A program made the translations under genes and the position numbers. A stretch of DNA of 64,000 nt from Microbacterium ulmi (GTDB taxonomy: Bacteria; Actinomycetota; Actinomycetes; Actinomycetales; Microbacteriaceae): contig NZ_JAAOZF010000001.1 of NCBI RefSeq assembly GCF_011759705.1, positions 2,066,146-2,130,145 of the forward strand, given 5' to 3'. The notes beneath the pieces were generated by a model, which worked only from the letters and a program-made list of their open reading frames with translations, was not told the DNA's origin and searched no databases. Positions 18,208-27,516 of this stretch are shown one piece after another. Position 1 is the stretch's first letter. Each line of letters starts with the position of its first letter.

Positions 18208-18782
18208 ACGTGTACGTCGACTACCCCGAGGACTGGATCGGCGTGCCCCAGTTCGGTCCCGCAGAGCAGTTCCCGGATGCCGCCCAGTGGGCGGCGGCGC
18301 TCGCCGACGAGCTGCTCGTCGAGTTCGGCGTGCGCGCTGCGCGCGAAGAGCGTGCGAGCCTCGTGAGCGCGCTGACGATCCTCGGCGAGGGCACGCGGCG
18401 CCGCGGCGCGACGGCGTCGTACATCCACTACCCGTCGTACGGGGCCCCGCTCGAGCTCGTCGACACGGTCCTCCTCGACCGCTCGGTCGTCGGCGACGCC
18501 CCCGCGCACGAAGTCGCAGGGGCGCTCGAGCCCGACCTCCTCGCGGCGCCCACGGTGACGCCGCTCACGACGAGGCGGGGTCTCACGGGCGCGCTCGTCG
18601 TCCGTCACGCGCCGATGGATGCCGAGGCCCCGCACATCGTGACGCTGCGTGCCTCCTGCGCGCTCGACGTGGGCGACGGGTGGTTCGTGCTGGGCACGGC
18701 GACGACCGATCTTCCAGCCTTCGAGGCGTTCCGCGCGCACTTCCTCGAGCTCGCCGACTCCGTCTACGTGACGGCTGACTGA
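18204..18782 (+). CDS. Hypothetical protein, last gene of the type VII locus
   Basis: This 192-residue soluble protein starts at an ATGA overlap. It shares with the preceding protein the opening P-E-x-W-x-x-V/I-P, a long helix ending in RRRG, and a following beta region (SYIHYPSYGAPLELVDTVLL). Predicted secondary structure is mixed alpha/beta throughout. It closes the co-directional gene run, and the str operon promoter begins 39 bases later. The function is unknown. Confidence 0.75.
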   Translation: MNVYVDYPEDWIGVPQFGPAEQFPDAAQWAAALADELLVEFGVRAAREERASLVSALTILGEGTRRRGATASYIHYPSYGAPLELVDTVLLDRSVVGDAPAHEVAGALEPDLLAAPTVTPLTTRRGLTGALVVRHAPMDAEAPHIVTLRASCALDVGDGWFVLGTATTDLPAFEAFRAHFLELADSVYVTAD

Positions 18783-18820
18783 GCGCTCCCGCGCGGAGCC
18801 GCCCGCGACCGGCCGCGCGT

Positions 18821-18849
18821 TTGCCCGCCCTCCGAAACCTGCGTATCAT
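18821..18849 (+). promoter_or_regulatory. Promoter of the str operon
   Basis: TTGCCC at 18821-18826 and TATCAT at 18844-18849 are separated by 17 bases, a good vegetative sigma factor match. The start of transcription would be near 18857, giving an untranslated leader of about 240 bases before rpsL. Confidence 0.7.
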
Positions 18850-19093
18850 TGACTGGGTGTGCGCTCACGCGCTCCGTCTTGCGTGCCCCGGCACGGGAGC
18901 CGGACGCGAAGCGCCGCATCTCAGGGAAGGGCCTGCGAACAGGCCACCCCCACGGCATACCCACCACTGAAAGCCCGGCACCATCATGCCGCGCCGGCGG
19001 GTCAGCGTGAACCCGCACGACACGGAGGGAAACCTCCGCGAGGCGGGGAGAGAACACGACCGCTGTCACCGTGCAGCACAACAAGGAGAGAAC
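18850..19093 (+). promoter_or_regulatory. Structured 5' leader of rpsL
   Basis: This gap holds no gene. Three short perfect hairpins are visible: GGCCTG/CAGGCC with a CGAA loop (18930-18945), GCGGGT/ACCCGC with an 8-base loop (18997-19016) and CGGAGG/CCTCCG with a GAAA tetraloop (19023-19038). The Shine-Dalgarno sequence AAGGAGAG precedes GTG 19094. The stacked stems, one with a GNRA cap, suggest a protein-binding regulatory leader. Confidence 0.5.
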
Positions 19094-19462
19094 GTGCCAA
19101 CCATTCAGCAGTTGGTTCGCAAGGGTCGCTCGCCCAAGGTCTCGAAGACCAAGGCGCCGGCGCTCAAGGCGAACCCGCAGCAGGCGGGTGTCTGCACCCG
19201 TGTCTACACGACCACGCCCAAGAAGCCGAACTCGGCGATGCGCAAGGTCGCCCGTGTCAAGCTCCGCAACGGCACCGAGGTCACCGCCTACATCCCCGGC
19301 GAGGGCCACAACCTGCAGGAGCACTCGCTCGTGCTCGTCCGCGGCGGCCGTGTGAAGGACCTCCCGGGTGTCCGTTACAAGATCGTCCGCGGCGCGCTCG
19401 ACACGCAGGCCGTCAAGAACCGTAAGCAGGCCCGCAGCCGCTACGGCGCGAAGAAGGGTTAA
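19094..19462 (+). CDS. rpsL: 30S ribosomal protein S12
   Basis: This is a 122-residue protein of normal S12 length. It starts at GTG 19094 because AAGGAGAG lies just upstream and the protein then opens with the expected [12 protein letters not shown]12 sits at the decoding centre of the small subunit. The two loops where streptomycin-resistance changes arise read [11 protein letters not shown] and [13 protein letters not shown], both wild type, so no ribosomal streptomycin resistance is predicted. It is the first gene of the str operon, and rpsG follows after 5 bases. Confidence 0.98.
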   Translation: MPTIQQLVRKGRSPKVSKTKAPALKANPQQAGVCTRVYTTTPKKPNSAMRKVARVKLRNGTEVTAYIPGEGHNLQEHSLVLVRGGRVKDLPGVRYKIVRGALDTQAVKNRKQARSRYGAKKG

Positions 19463-19467
19463 GGAAG

Positions 19468-19938
19468 ATGCCTCGTAAGGGACCCGCCCCGAAGCGCCCC
19501 GTCGTCAACGACCCGGTCTACGGCGCACCGATCGTCAGCCAGCTCGTGAACAAGATCCTCGTCGACGGCAAGAAGTCGCTCGCCGAGTCGATCGTCTACA
19601 CGGCGCTCAAGGGCGTCGAGGACAAGAACGGCCAGGATGCCGTCGCCACCCTCAAGAAGGCGCTCGACAACGTGCGCCCGACCCTCGAGGTCAAGTCGCG
19701 CCGCGTCGGCGGCTCGACCTACCAGGTGCCGGTCGAGGTCAAGCCTCACCGCGCCAACACGCTCGCCCTGCGCTGGCTCGTCAGCTACGCCAAGGGCCGT
19801 CGTGAGAAGACGATGACCGAGCGCCTCCAGAACGAGATCCTGGATGCCTCGAACGGCCTGGGTGCCGCGGTCAAGCGCCGCGAGGACACCCACAAGATGG
19901 CCGAGTCGAACCGCGCCTTCGCGCACTACCGCTGGTAA
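19468..19938 (+). CDS. rpsG: 30S ribosomal protein S7
   Basis: This is 156 residues, the standard bacterial length. S7 binds the 3' major domain of 16S rRNA, nucleates assembly of the head and contacts the E-site tRNA. The sequence opens [12 protein letters not shown] and keeps the family core [12 protein letters not shown]. It is translated right after rpsL, with AAGGAAG as ribosome binding site spanning the junction. A 12-base-pair hairpin lies between this gene and fusA. Confidence 0.98.
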   Translation: MPRKGPAPKRPVVNDPVYGAPIVSQLVNKILVDGKKSLAESIVYTALKGVEDKNGQDAVATLKKALDNVRPTLEVKSRRVGGSTYQVPVEVKPHRANTLALRWLVSYAKGRREKTMTERLQNEILDASNGLGAAVKRREDTHKMAESNRAFAHYRW

Positions 19939-19945
19939 CAGCGAC

Positions 19946-19985
19946 CCCGCCGCTCCCGGGGCCAACAGCCTCAGGGAGCGGCGGG
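19946..19985 (+). terminator. Hairpin between rpsG and fusA
   Basis: A perfect 12-base-pair stem (CCCGCCGCTCCC with GGGAGCGGCGGG) has a 16-base loop and no T-run. Because the operon continues, it is more likely an attenuator or processing site than a full stop. Confidence 0.6.
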
Positions 19986-20020
19986 CCCGCGACATCCCTC
20001 ACCACACGTAAGGACACCCC

Positions 20021-22135
20021 GTGGCACAAGAAGTGCTCACCGACCTCAAGAAGGTCCGCAACATCGGCATCATGGCGCACATCGATGCCGGCAAGACGAC
20101 GACGACCGAGCGCATTCTGTTCTACACGGGCGTCAACCACAAGATCGGTGAGACGCACGACGGCGCCGCCACCACCGACTGGATGGAGCAGGAGCAGGAG
20201 CGCGGCATCACGATCACGTCGGCTGCTGTGACGTGCTTCTGGGACAAGCACCAGATCAACATCATCGACACCCCCGGACACGTCGACTTCACGGTCGAGG
20301 TCGAGCGGTCGCTGCGCGTCCTCGACGGAGCGGTCGCCGTCTTCGACGGCAAGGAGGGCGTCGAGCCCCAGTCCGAGACGGTGTGGCGTCAGGCCGACAA
20401 GTACGACGTCCCCCGCATCTGCTTCGTCAACAAGATGGACAAGCTGGGCGCCGACTTCTACTTCACGGTCGACACGATCGTCAACCGCCTGAAGGCCAAG
20501 CCCCTCGTGCTGCAGCTGCCGATCGGCGCGGAGAGCGACTTCGTCGGCGTCGTCGACCTCGTCGAGATGCGCGCGCTCGTCTGGCCCGGCGACGCCAAGG
20601 GCGACGTGACGATGGGCGCCAAGTACGAGGTGCAGGAGATCCCCGCCGACCTCGCAGACAAGGCCGCCGAGTACCGCCAGCACCTGCTGGAGACCGTCGC
20701 CGAGACCGACGAGCACCTGCTCGAGAAGTACTTCGGCGGTGAGGAGCTCACGGTCGCCGAGATCAAGGGCGCGATCCGCAAGCTCACGATCAACTCCGAG
20801 ATCTACCCCGTCCTGTGCGGCTCGGCGTTCAAGAACCGCGGCGTGCAGCCCATGCTCGACGCGGTCGTGGACTACCTGCCCTCGCCCCTGGACGTGCCCG
20901 CCATCGAGGCGCACGACCCCAAGGACGAAGAGAAGATCATCGAGCGTCACGCCGACGCGAGCGAGCCCTTCGCGGCCCTCGCGTTCAAGATCGTGTCGCA
21001 CCCGTTCTTCGGCCGCCTCACCTACATCCGCGTCTACTCGGGCCACCTCGACTCGGGTGCGCAGATCGTCAACGCGACGAAGGGCAAGAAGGAGCGCATC
21101 GGGAAGATCTTCCAGATGCACGCCAACAAGGAGAACCCGGTCGACTCGGTCACGGCGGGCCACATCTACGCCGTCATCGGCCTCAAGGACACGACGACGG
21201 GCGACACGCTCTCGGACTCGGCCCACCAGGTCGTCCTCGAGTCGATGACGTTCCCCGAGCCCGTCATCGAGGTCGCGATCGAGCCCAAGACGAAGGCCGA
21301 CCAGGAGAAGCTGGGTCTGGCGATCCAGAAGCTCGCCGAAGAGGACCCGACGTTCCGCGTCGAGCAGAACTCCGAGACCGGTCAGACCGTCATCAAGGGC
21401 ATGGGCGAGCTGCACCTCGACATCCTCGTCGACCGCATGAAGCGCGAGTTCAAGGTCGAGGCGAACGTCGGCAAGCCGCAGGTGGCGTACCGCGAGACGA
21501 TCAAGAAGGCCGTCGAGCGTCACGACTACACGCACAAGAAGCAGACCGGCGGCTCGGGTCAGTTCGCGAAGATCCAGTTCGCGCTCGAGCCCCTCGAGGT
21601 CACGGCCGACAAGACGTACGAGTTCGAGAACAAGGTCACGGGTGGCCGCATCCCGCGCGAGTACATCGGTCCTGTCGACCTCGGCTTCCAGGACGCCATG
21701 AACGTCGGCGTCCTCGCCGGCTACCCCATGGTGGGCGTCAAGGCGACGCTTCTCGACGGCGCGTCGCACGACGTCGACTCGTCCGAGATGGCGTTCAAGA
21801 TCGCGGGCTCGATGGGCTTCAAGGAGGCCATCCGCAAGGCGAACCCCGTCCTGCTCGAGCCGCTCATGGCCGTCGAGGTCCGCACGCCGGAGGAGTACAT
21901 GGGCGACGTCATCGGCGACCTGAACTCGCGCCGCGGGCAGATCCAGTCGATGGAGGACGCCGCAGGCGTCAAGGTCGTGCGCGCCCTCGTCCCGCTCTCG
22001 GAGATGTTCGGCTACATCGGCGACCTGCGCTCGAAGACCTCGGGCCGGGCCGTGTACTCGATGGAGTTCGACTCGTACGCCGAGGTTCCGCGCAACGTCG
22101 CGGACGAGATCGTCCAGAAGAACAAGGGCGAGTGA
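20021..22135 (+). CDS. fusA: Elongation factor G
   Basis: This 704-residue translational GTPase starts at GTG 20021 after AAGGACACC. It drives translocation of tRNA and mRNA after peptide bond formation. The GTPase motifs are all present: [14 protein letters not shown] (G1), GITITSA (G2), DTPGH (G3) and NKMDKLG (G4). Domains II to V follow at full length. Position between rpsG and tuf is the normal str operon order. Confidence 0.98.
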   Translation: MAQEVLTDLKKVRNIGIMAHIDAGKTTTTERILFYTGVNHKIGETHDGAATTDWMEQEQERGITITSAAVTCFWDKHQINIIDTPGHVDFTVEVERSLRVLDGAVAVFDGKEGVEPQSETVWRQADKYDVPRICFVNKMDKLGADFYFTVDTIVNRLKAKPLVLQLPIGAESDFVGVVDLVEMRALVWPGDAKGDVTMGAKYEVQEIPADLADKAAEYRQHLLETVAETDEHLLEKYFGGEELTVAEIKGAIRKLTINSEIYPVLCGSAFKNRGVQPMLDAVVDYLPSPLDVPAIEAHDPKDEEKIIERHADASEPFAALAFKIVSHPFFGRLTYIRVYSGHLDSGAQIVNATKGKKERIGKIFQMHANKENPVDSVTAGHIYAVIGLKDTTTGDTLSDSAHQVVLESMTFPEPVIEVAIEPKTKADQEKLGLAIQKLAEEDPTFRVEQNSETGQTVIKGMGELHLDILVDRMKREFKVEANVGKPQVAYRETIKKAVERHDYTHKKQTGGSGQFAKIQFALEPLEVTADKTYEFENKVTGGRIPREYIGPVDLGFQDAMNVGVLAGYPMVGVKATLLDGASHDVDSSEMAFKIAGSMGFKEAIRKANPVLLEPLMAVEVRTPEEYMGDVIGDLNSRRGQIQSMEDAAGVKVVRALVPLSEMFGYIGDLRSKTSGRAVYSMEFDSYAEVPRNVADEIVQKNKGE

Positions 22136-22142
22136 TCGCCCC

Positions 22143-22170
22143 GGATGCCGGGGCCCCGGCCCCGGCATCC
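22143..22170 (+). terminator. Hairpin between fusA and tuf
   Basis: GGATGCCGGGGC pairs with GCCCCGGCATCC around a 4-base loop, a perfect 12-base-pair stem 8 bases after the fusA stop. Each arm carries the GGATGCCG octamer. It lacks a T-run; partial termination or mRNA processing before tuf is likely. No convincing tuf promoter was found in the next 120 bases. Confidence 0.65.
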
Positions 22171-22293
22171 GTCCCTCACAACTTCACAGAAACCCACCAG
22201 AACCCTCTCCACTAAGCTGAGAGACATCCCCGTAGACGACCGGTCGCAAACCAGTGCCCGGGACTTCTACACGACCGTCCTGAGGAGGACCCA

Positions 22294-23487
22294 GTGGCTA
22301 AGGCCAAGTTCGAGCGGACCAAGCCGCACGTGAACATCGGAACGATCGGTCACGTCGACCACGGCAAGACCACGCTCACCGCCGCGATCTCGAAGGTGCT
22401 CGCCGACAAGTACCCGTCGGCCACCAACGTGCAGCGCGACTTCGCGTCGATCGACTCGGCTCCCGAGGAGCGTCAGCGCGGAATCACGATCAACATCTCG
22501 CACGTCGAGTACGAGACGCCGAAGCGCCACTACGCGCACGTCGACGCCCCGGGTCACGCCGACTACATCAAGAACATGATCACCGGTGCCGCCCAGATGG
22601 ACGGCGCGATCCTCGTGGTCGCCGCGACCGACGGTCCGATGGCTCAGACGCGTGAGCACGTGCTCCTCGCCAAGCAGGTCGGCGTTCCCTACCTGCTCGT
22701 CGCGCTCAACAAGGCCGACATGGTCGACGACGAGGAGATCCTGGAGCTCGTCGAGCTCGAGGTCCGTGAGCTCCTCTCGAGCCAGGACTTCGACGGCGAC
22801 AACGCCCCCGTCGTCCGCGTCTCGGGCCTGAAGGCGCTCGAGGGCGACCCCGAGTGGACCGAGAAGATCGTCGAGCTCATGGACGCCGTCGACGAGTCGA
22901 TCCCCGACCCGGTGCGTGACAAGGACAAGCCCTTCCTCATGCCGATCGAGGACGTCTTCACGATCACGGGTCGTGGCACGGTCGTGACGGGTCGCGCCGA
23001 GCGCGGCACGCTCGCGATCAACTCGGAGGTCGAGATCGTGGGTCTGCGCCCGACGCAGAAGACGATCGTCACGGGCATCGAGATGTTCCACAAGCAGCTC
23101 GACGAGGCCTGGGCCGGCGAGAACTGCGGTCTGCTCCTGCGCGGCACCAAGCGTGACGACGTCGAGCGCGGCCAGGTCGTCGTCAAGCCCGGCTCGGTCA
23201 CCCCGCACACCAACTTCGAGGGCACGGCGTACATCCTGTCCAAGGAGGAGGGCGGCCGTCACAACCCGTTCTTCACGAACTACCGCCCGCAGTTCTACTT
23301 CCGCACCACGGACGTCACGGGCGTCATCACGCTGCCCGAGGGCACCGAGATGGTCATGCCCGGCGACACCACCGACATGACGGTCGAGCTCATCCAGCCG
23401 ATCGCCATGGAAGAGGGCCTCGGCTACGCGATCCGCGAGGGTGGCCGCACGGTCGGCGCCGGAACGGTGACCAAGATCATCAAGTGA
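22294..23487 (+). CDS. tuf: Elongation factor Tu
   Basis: This 397-residue GTPase starts at GTG 22294 after a strong GAGGAGG. It delivers aminoacyl-tRNA to the ribosomal A site. The motifs [22 protein letters not shown] and NKADMVD are intact, and domains 2 and 3 are full length. A strong hairpin terminator follows at 23519, so this closes the str operon. Confidence 0.98.
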   Translation: MAKAKFERTKPHVNIGTIGHVDHGKTTLTAAISKVLADKYPSATNVQRDFASIDSAPEERQRGITINISHVEYETPKRHYAHVDAPGHADYIKNMITGAAQMDGAILVVAATDGPMAQTREHVLLAKQVGVPYLLVALNKADMVDDEEILELVELEVRELLSSQDFDGDNAPVVRVSGLKALEGDPEWTEKIVELMDAVDESIPDPVRDKDKPFLMPIEDVFTITGRGTVVTGRAERGTLAINSEVEIVGLRPTQKTIVTGIEMFHKQLDEAWAGENCGLLLRGTKRDDVERGQVVVKPGSVTPHTNFEGTAYILSKEEGGRHNPFFTNYRPQFYFRTTDVTGVITLPEGTEMVMPGDTTDMTVELIQPIAMEEGLGYAIREGGRTVGAGTVTKIIK

Positions 23488-23518
23488 GCCGAGTCGGCTT
23501 GCCCGACGCGTTCTCCCG

Positions 23519-23550
23519 AGAGGGCCGGATCCGCATGGATCCGGCCCTCT
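23519..23550 (+). terminator. Terminator of the str operon
   Basis: A perfect 14-base-pair stem (AGAGGGCCGGATCC with its complement) has the 4-base loop GCAT and is followed by TTC. It starts 31 bases after the tuf stop. Confidence 0.85.
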
Positions 23551-23663
23551 TCGCGTCTGCGGACGTCATCCGCAGGCTCTCTCCCTTTACGCGGGCGGAG
23601 TGCGGCGACAGAATGGCGGAGGCGGCGTGGAGTCGCCGCCGACAACTCTGCAGAGGGGGCCTC

Positions 23664-23876
23664 ATGGGCATCGACGACATCGTCAGCAAGGGCAAGGAAC
23701 TGTTCGAGGGCGCCAAGGACAAGGTCACGGACGCACTCGGCTCGGACAAGGTCGAGGAGGTCAGCGACAAGGTCCTCGACGGCGCAGCGGATGCCGCGAA
23801 GAAGGTCGCACCCGACCAGTACGACGCGAAGATCGACGAGGTCCGCGACAACATCGACGGAGCGATCGGGGAGTAG
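23664..23876 (+). CDS. Small helical MT0933-like (antitoxin-family) protein
   Basis: This 70-residue protein starts at ATG 23664, preceded by GAGGGGG. It is highly charged and helical: it opens GIDDIVSKGKELFEGAKDKV and repeats the pattern AKD/SDKV. This matches the MT0933-like family, annotated as antitoxin in mycobacteria but common as a lone small protein in actinobacteria. No toxin gene is next to it, so the antitoxin role is doubtful. It has its own terminator and is therefore probably monocistronic. Confidence 0.75.
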   Translation: MGIDDIVSKGKELFEGAKDKVTDALGSDKVEEVSDKVLDGAADAAKKVAPDQYDAKIDEVRDNIDGAIGE

Positions 23877-23891
23877 TCCTCACCGTCTCCC

Positions 23892-23928
23892 ACGGAGGGC
23901 TCGAGCGCATGTCGCTCGGGCCCTCCGT
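23892..23928 (+). terminator. Terminator after the small MT0933-like gene
   Basis: A 16-base-pair stem with one G-T wobble (ACGGAGGGCTCGAGCG at 23892-23907, partner 23913-23928) has a 5-base loop. It starts 16 bases after the stop. Confidence 0.8.
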
Positions 23929-24095
23929 CATGAGGAGCGGACGTGGCGCCATCCCGTCCCTCGCGCATGTCGCCGAGGAGGAGTACGCTGGCGCCAACTT
24001 CGACGGGGGGTCGGAGTGAGTGTGCGCACTGGGGCGCACGCCGACAGAGTGCCGGCAGGCCTTCGGTGTTCACCAAGCTGGGGATGGTGTGCGCC

Positions 24096-27000
24096 ATGTT
24101 CATGAAGCGGAATGCATTCATCGGGGTAACGGTCGCGCTTGCGCTCGTTCTCGGACCGGCCGGCGCGGCGCTGGCGAGCACGGGGGCGACGGATCCTCCG
24201 CCCGCCGCGACGGAGCCGCCTGCGCCGCCCGAGGTCGCGCCCGCTCCCGCTCCCGAGGTCGCGCCCGCGCCGGACGCCGAGCCGGCGCCCGCTCCCGAGC
24301 AGGTTCCGGCTCCTGGGCCCGCTCCTGACCCCGCACCTGCTCCTGGGCCGGCTCCTGAGCCGCCTGCGGAGCCTGCGCCGGCTCCCGGCCCTGCGCAGCC
24401 GGAGGCGGATGCCGGGACTATCGAGCCCGCGCCGGACGCATCGGACGGACAGGGCGACGGGAGCGCCGACGCGCTGCTGCGCTCGACGCCCGGCGAGGGG
24501 ACGCATCCCACCGGCGGCGGCCACGAGCCGAAGCTCGGCTGGCTCACGCTCGTCAAGACCGTCGTCAACGACGACGGAGGGACGGCATCCGCCTCGGAGT
24601 GGGATCTCCAGGTGCGCATCGACGGCGTGTGGACGACACTGCGGCAGGGCGAGGACACCATCGTCCCGGCGGGCTCGTACGAGCTGCGCGAGATCGGCGG
24701 CCCCGAGTGGTACGAGCAGACATCGCTCGTGTGCGTGTCCGACGGGCAGGGCGGCTACGACAAGAAGGGGACGCCGGGCGACTATCCGGCCGTCGTGAAG
24801 GACGGCGGCAAGACGACGTGCACGTTCACGAACGACGACGAGAAGAGGCCGATGGGCGAGCTGAAGCTCGTCAAGACCGTCGTGAACGACGACGGCGGCT
24901 CGGCATCCGCGTCGCAGTGGATCCTCCAGGCCCTCATCGAGGGCGTGTGGACGACGCTCCGGCAGGGTGAGTACTCCGTCGTCCCGGCGGGCTCGTACGA
25001 GGTGCGGGAGGTCGGCGGCCCCGACGGCTACGACCAGACATCGCTCGTGTGCGTCTCCGACGGCCACGGCGGCCACGACGAGAAGGGGACGCCGAGCGAC
25101 TATCCGGCCGTCGTGAAGGACGGCGGCAAGACGACGTGCACGTTCACGAACGACGACAGGAAGCAGCCGAAGAAGGGCTGGCTGAAGCTCGTGAAGGTGG
25201 TCGTGAACGATGACGGAGGCTCGGCGGAGCCGGGCGACTGGGATCTGCAGGTTCTGCTGGACGGCGTGTGGACGACGGTGACGCAGGGGGAGTGGCTCTC
25301 GCTCGCTCCGGGCACGTACGAGGTGCGTGAGACCGGCGGCCCCGAGGGCTACGAGCAGGTGTCGCTGTCGTGCAAGGCGGAGAAGCCGCACGATGACAAG
25401 GCGTACGCCGAGACGTTCGGCGAGCACCAGGGCGACTCGTCGGCGACGGTGTCGCACGGCAAGAAGACGACGTGCACGTTCACGAACGACGACGAGAGCA
25501 CGCCTCCGCCACCGGTCGTGCGCAAGGATGCCGTGGGCTCGACGCAGCTCGACCCCGACACGTGGGAGGTGCAGTACCTCCTGACGGTCGACAACTCGGC
25601 GGCAGGCGCCGTGGAGCGCACGTACACGCTGCACGACACGCTGACGTCGCTGCCCGCGGGCGTGACGCTCGACGAGGCGACGGCCGACGCCGGCACCCCG
25701 GCCACCCCTGCGCCCGACACGGCGTCCTGGACCACGGTGACGCCGGAGGGCGCACTCCTCCAGGACGGCGAGACGATCGCGGCGGGAGCCGTGCACGGCT
25801 ATCTCATCGACGTCACGGTGACGCTGGCTCCGCTCGAGCTGGGCGAGCCGGACCCGTGCGAGGGGGCGCCGGGCACCGGCATCGGCATCCTCAACCTCGG
25901 TGTGCTCGTCGTCGACGGCGTCGAGTCCGACGACGACGCGTGCGAGACGATCACCTACACGGATCTCGGAATCGAGAAGACCCACTCCGAGCTCGAGGGC
26001 GGAACGGTCGACCCGGGGCAGATGTTCTCGTACTTCCTCACGGTGACCAACCACGGGCTGTCCGAGGCCGTCGACGGCGTCGTCACGGACCCGATCCCCG
26101 AAGGGCTGACGGTCCAGGACGTCATCGTCCCCGACGGCTGGGTCGACGAGTCGGAGGGCAGCCAGATCACTGTTCGCATTCCGAGCCTGTCGGTCGGCGG
26201 CGTCGGAACGATCGAGGTCGTCGTCACGGTCGACGAGCCGGACCCGATCGACGCGCCGGAGATCGGTCCCGACGACCCCGAGCCGCTGCCGCCCATCGCC
26301 TTCATCGGCGATCTCGTGAACGAGGCGTGCGTCGAGATCGAGAACGACGGCAATCCGGACAACGACTGCGACACCACGACGACCGAGGTCGACGAGATCA
26401 TCGCGAACGTGTTCGCGCGGTGCGTGAACGATGCGCCGTTCCTCTACTACTCGGTGCAGACGAGCCCGAGCCTCGCGGGACAGCCCATCACCTTCACCTG
26501 GACGCCCGACGTGCAGACGCCCGCGCCCGATCCGGCCGCGATCGTCCTGCAGCTGCAGTCGGGCGACAGCGGCGTCCTGCCGTGGCCGGGTGCGGCGTTC
26601 GCGCCGAACAACGTGAGCATCCAGTGGCCGGGCTACCGCCCGCTCGTGGAGTCCGACTACGACCCCGTGACGGGGGAGCTGCTGGTCGACCCGAGCCTCG
26701 TGTACAACGGGATGGTCCTGGACACGACCTACCCCACGTATCCGTGGCGCTTCGGCACGACGATCACGCTGTCGGTCAACCCGACGCTGACGATCGACGT
26801 GTCCTACCCGCCGGCCACCGTGAACTGCGCCGTGCCGCGGTCGGCGGCCCTCGTGATCGACAAGACGGCGAGCGTCTCCACGACCGCGCCGGGCGCGTCG
26901 TTCACCTACGGGCTCGCCGTGCGCAACGTGGCCGTCGACTCGGTCGCCGAGCCCGTCGTCGTGACGGACATCATCCCGGCCGACATCCGGGTGGATCGGA

Positions 27001-27392
27001 TCGTGACGGACACGACCTCGTTCCCGCGCTGGAACGAGTGCGCCGTGACGGGACGGGATGCCGAGGGCTTCGGCGGGACGCTCGAGTGCACGCTGCTCGG
27101 ACCGCTCGCGATGGGGGCGTCTGCGCCGCTCATCAGCCTCGGCGTCACGGTCGCGGGCGACACGACCTCGAGGTCGATCGTCAACACGGGCGAAGTGTGC
27201 TGGGGACCACCGACCGGCGACGTGGCCTTCCAGGCCTGCAACGACGACTCCGTGCAGGTCACGCTGTCGGGCCTGGCCGCGACAGGCGGCACGGTGCCCG
27301 TCTTCACGCTCGCGACGGGCGTCGGGGCGATCCTGCTCGGCGCGATGTTCGTGATGTACCGCGTCGTGCGTCGCCAGGCTCGCCGCGGCTGA
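24096..27392 (+). CDS. Repeat surface protein with LAATG sorting signal (DUF11-type domains)
   Basis: This 1098-residue protein starts at ATG 24096 (24084 and 24102 are alternatives). It has a signal peptide (KRNAFIGVTVALALVLGPAG, then ALAS) and a Pro/Ala/Glu-rich stalk to about residue 140. Three repeats of about 100 residues follow, each opening like LKLVKTVVNDDGG and closing with TTCTFTNDD, SpaA-like in style. DUF11-type domains come next (EKTHSELEGGTVDPGQMFSY and DKTASVSTTAPGASFTYGL). The C-terminus is a sorting signal: LAATGG at residue 1060, a hydrophobic helix and the basic tail RRQARRG. LAxTG is the class E sortase motif of high-GC actinobacteria. No sortase gene is in the window. Confidence 0.92.
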   Translation: MFMKRNAFIGVTVALALVLGPAGAALASTGATDPPPAATEPPAPPEVAPAPAPEVAPAPDAEPAPAPEQVPAPGPAPDPAPAPGPAPEPPAEPAPAPGPAQPEADAGTIEPAPDASDGQGDGSADALLRSTPGEGTHPTGGGHEPKLGWLTLVKTVVNDDGGTASASEWDLQVRIDGVWTTLRQGEDTIVPAGSYELREIGGPEWYEQTSLVCVSDGQGGYDKKGTPGDYPAVVKDGGKTTCTFTNDDEKRPMGELKLVKTVVNDDGGSASASQWILQALIEGVWTTLRQGEYSVVPAGSYEVREVGGPDGYDQTSLVCVSDGHGGHDEKGTPSDYPAVVKDGGKTTCTFTNDDRKQPKKGWLKLVKVVVNDDGGSAEPGDWDLQVLLDGVWTTVTQGEWLSLAPGTYEVRETGGPEGYEQVSLSCKAEKPHDDKAYAETFGEHQGDSSATVSHGKKTTCTFTNDDESTPPPPVVRKDAVGSTQLDPDTWEVQYLLTVDNSAAGAVERTYTLHDTLTSLPAGVTLDEATADAGTPATPAPDTASWTTVTPEGALLQDGETIAAGAVHGYLIDVTVTLAPLELGEPDPCEGAPGTGIGILNLGVLVVDGVESDDDACETITYTDLGIEKTHSELEGGTVDPGQMFSYFLTVTNHGLSEAVDGVVTDPIPEGLTVQDVIVPDGWVDESEGSQITVRIPSLSVGGVGTIEVVVTVDEPDPIDAPEIGPDDPEPLPPIAFIGDLVNEACVEIENDGNPDNDCDTTTTEVDEIIANVFARCVNDAPFLYYSVQTSPSLAGQPITFTWTPDVQTPAPDPAAIVLQLQSGDSGVLPWPGAAFAPNNVSIQWPGYRPLVESDYDPVTGELLVDPSLVYNGMVLDTTYPTYPWRFGTTITLSVNPTLTIDVSYPPATVNCAVPRSAALVIDKTASVSTTAPGASFTYGLAVRNVAVDSVAEPVVVTDIIPADIRVDRIVTDTTSFPRWNECAVTGRDAEGFGGTLECTLLGPLAMGASAPLISLGVTVAGDTTSRSIVNTGEVCWGPPTGDVAFQACNDDSVQVTLSGLAATGGTVPVFTLATGVGAILLGAMFVMYRVVRRQARRG
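24537..25492 (+). repeat. Three in-frame repeats of about 300 bases in the surface protein gene
   Basis: Repeat starts are near 24537, 24856 and 25177. The ends of repeats 1 and 2 (around 24780 and 25099) are identical over more than 55 bases, including synonymous positions, which points to recent duplication or gene conversion. Repeat 3 is more diverged. Confidence 0.8.
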
Positions 27393-27404
27393 CGCCACAG
27401 GGCC

Positions 27405-27445
27405 GTGCGAGAGGGCGGGTGCCCCCAAGACCCGCCCTCTCGCAC
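27405..27445 (+). terminator. Terminator of the surface protein gene
   Basis: A perfect 16-base-pair stem (GTGCGAGAGGGCGGGT at 27405-27420 with 27430-27445) has a 9-base loop. It starts 12 bases after the stop and is one of the strongest stems in the window. Confidence 0.88.
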
Positions 27446-27487
27446 CTGTGAACGCGATCCGAACACGCCGACGCGACACGCCCGAGT

Positions 27488-27516
27488 TTGCGACACGCCC
27501 GGGCTGCACGTAGACT
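27488..27516 (+). promoter_or_regulatory. Promoter of the S10 operon
   Basis: TTGCGA at 27488-27493 and TAGACT at 27511-27516 are separated by exactly 17 bases, matching a vegetative promoter. It implies a leader of about 330 bases before rpsJ. Confidence 0.72.

Noticed and set aside
22171..22293. Search for a separate tuf promoter between fusA and tuf
   Set aside because: TAAGCT and TAGACG stretches are present but neither has a -35 match at 16-18 bases; the evidence is too weak.
23664..23876. A toxin-antitoxin pair around the MT0933-like gene
   Set aside because: No second gene exists between terminators on either side, so only a lone small protein can be supported.
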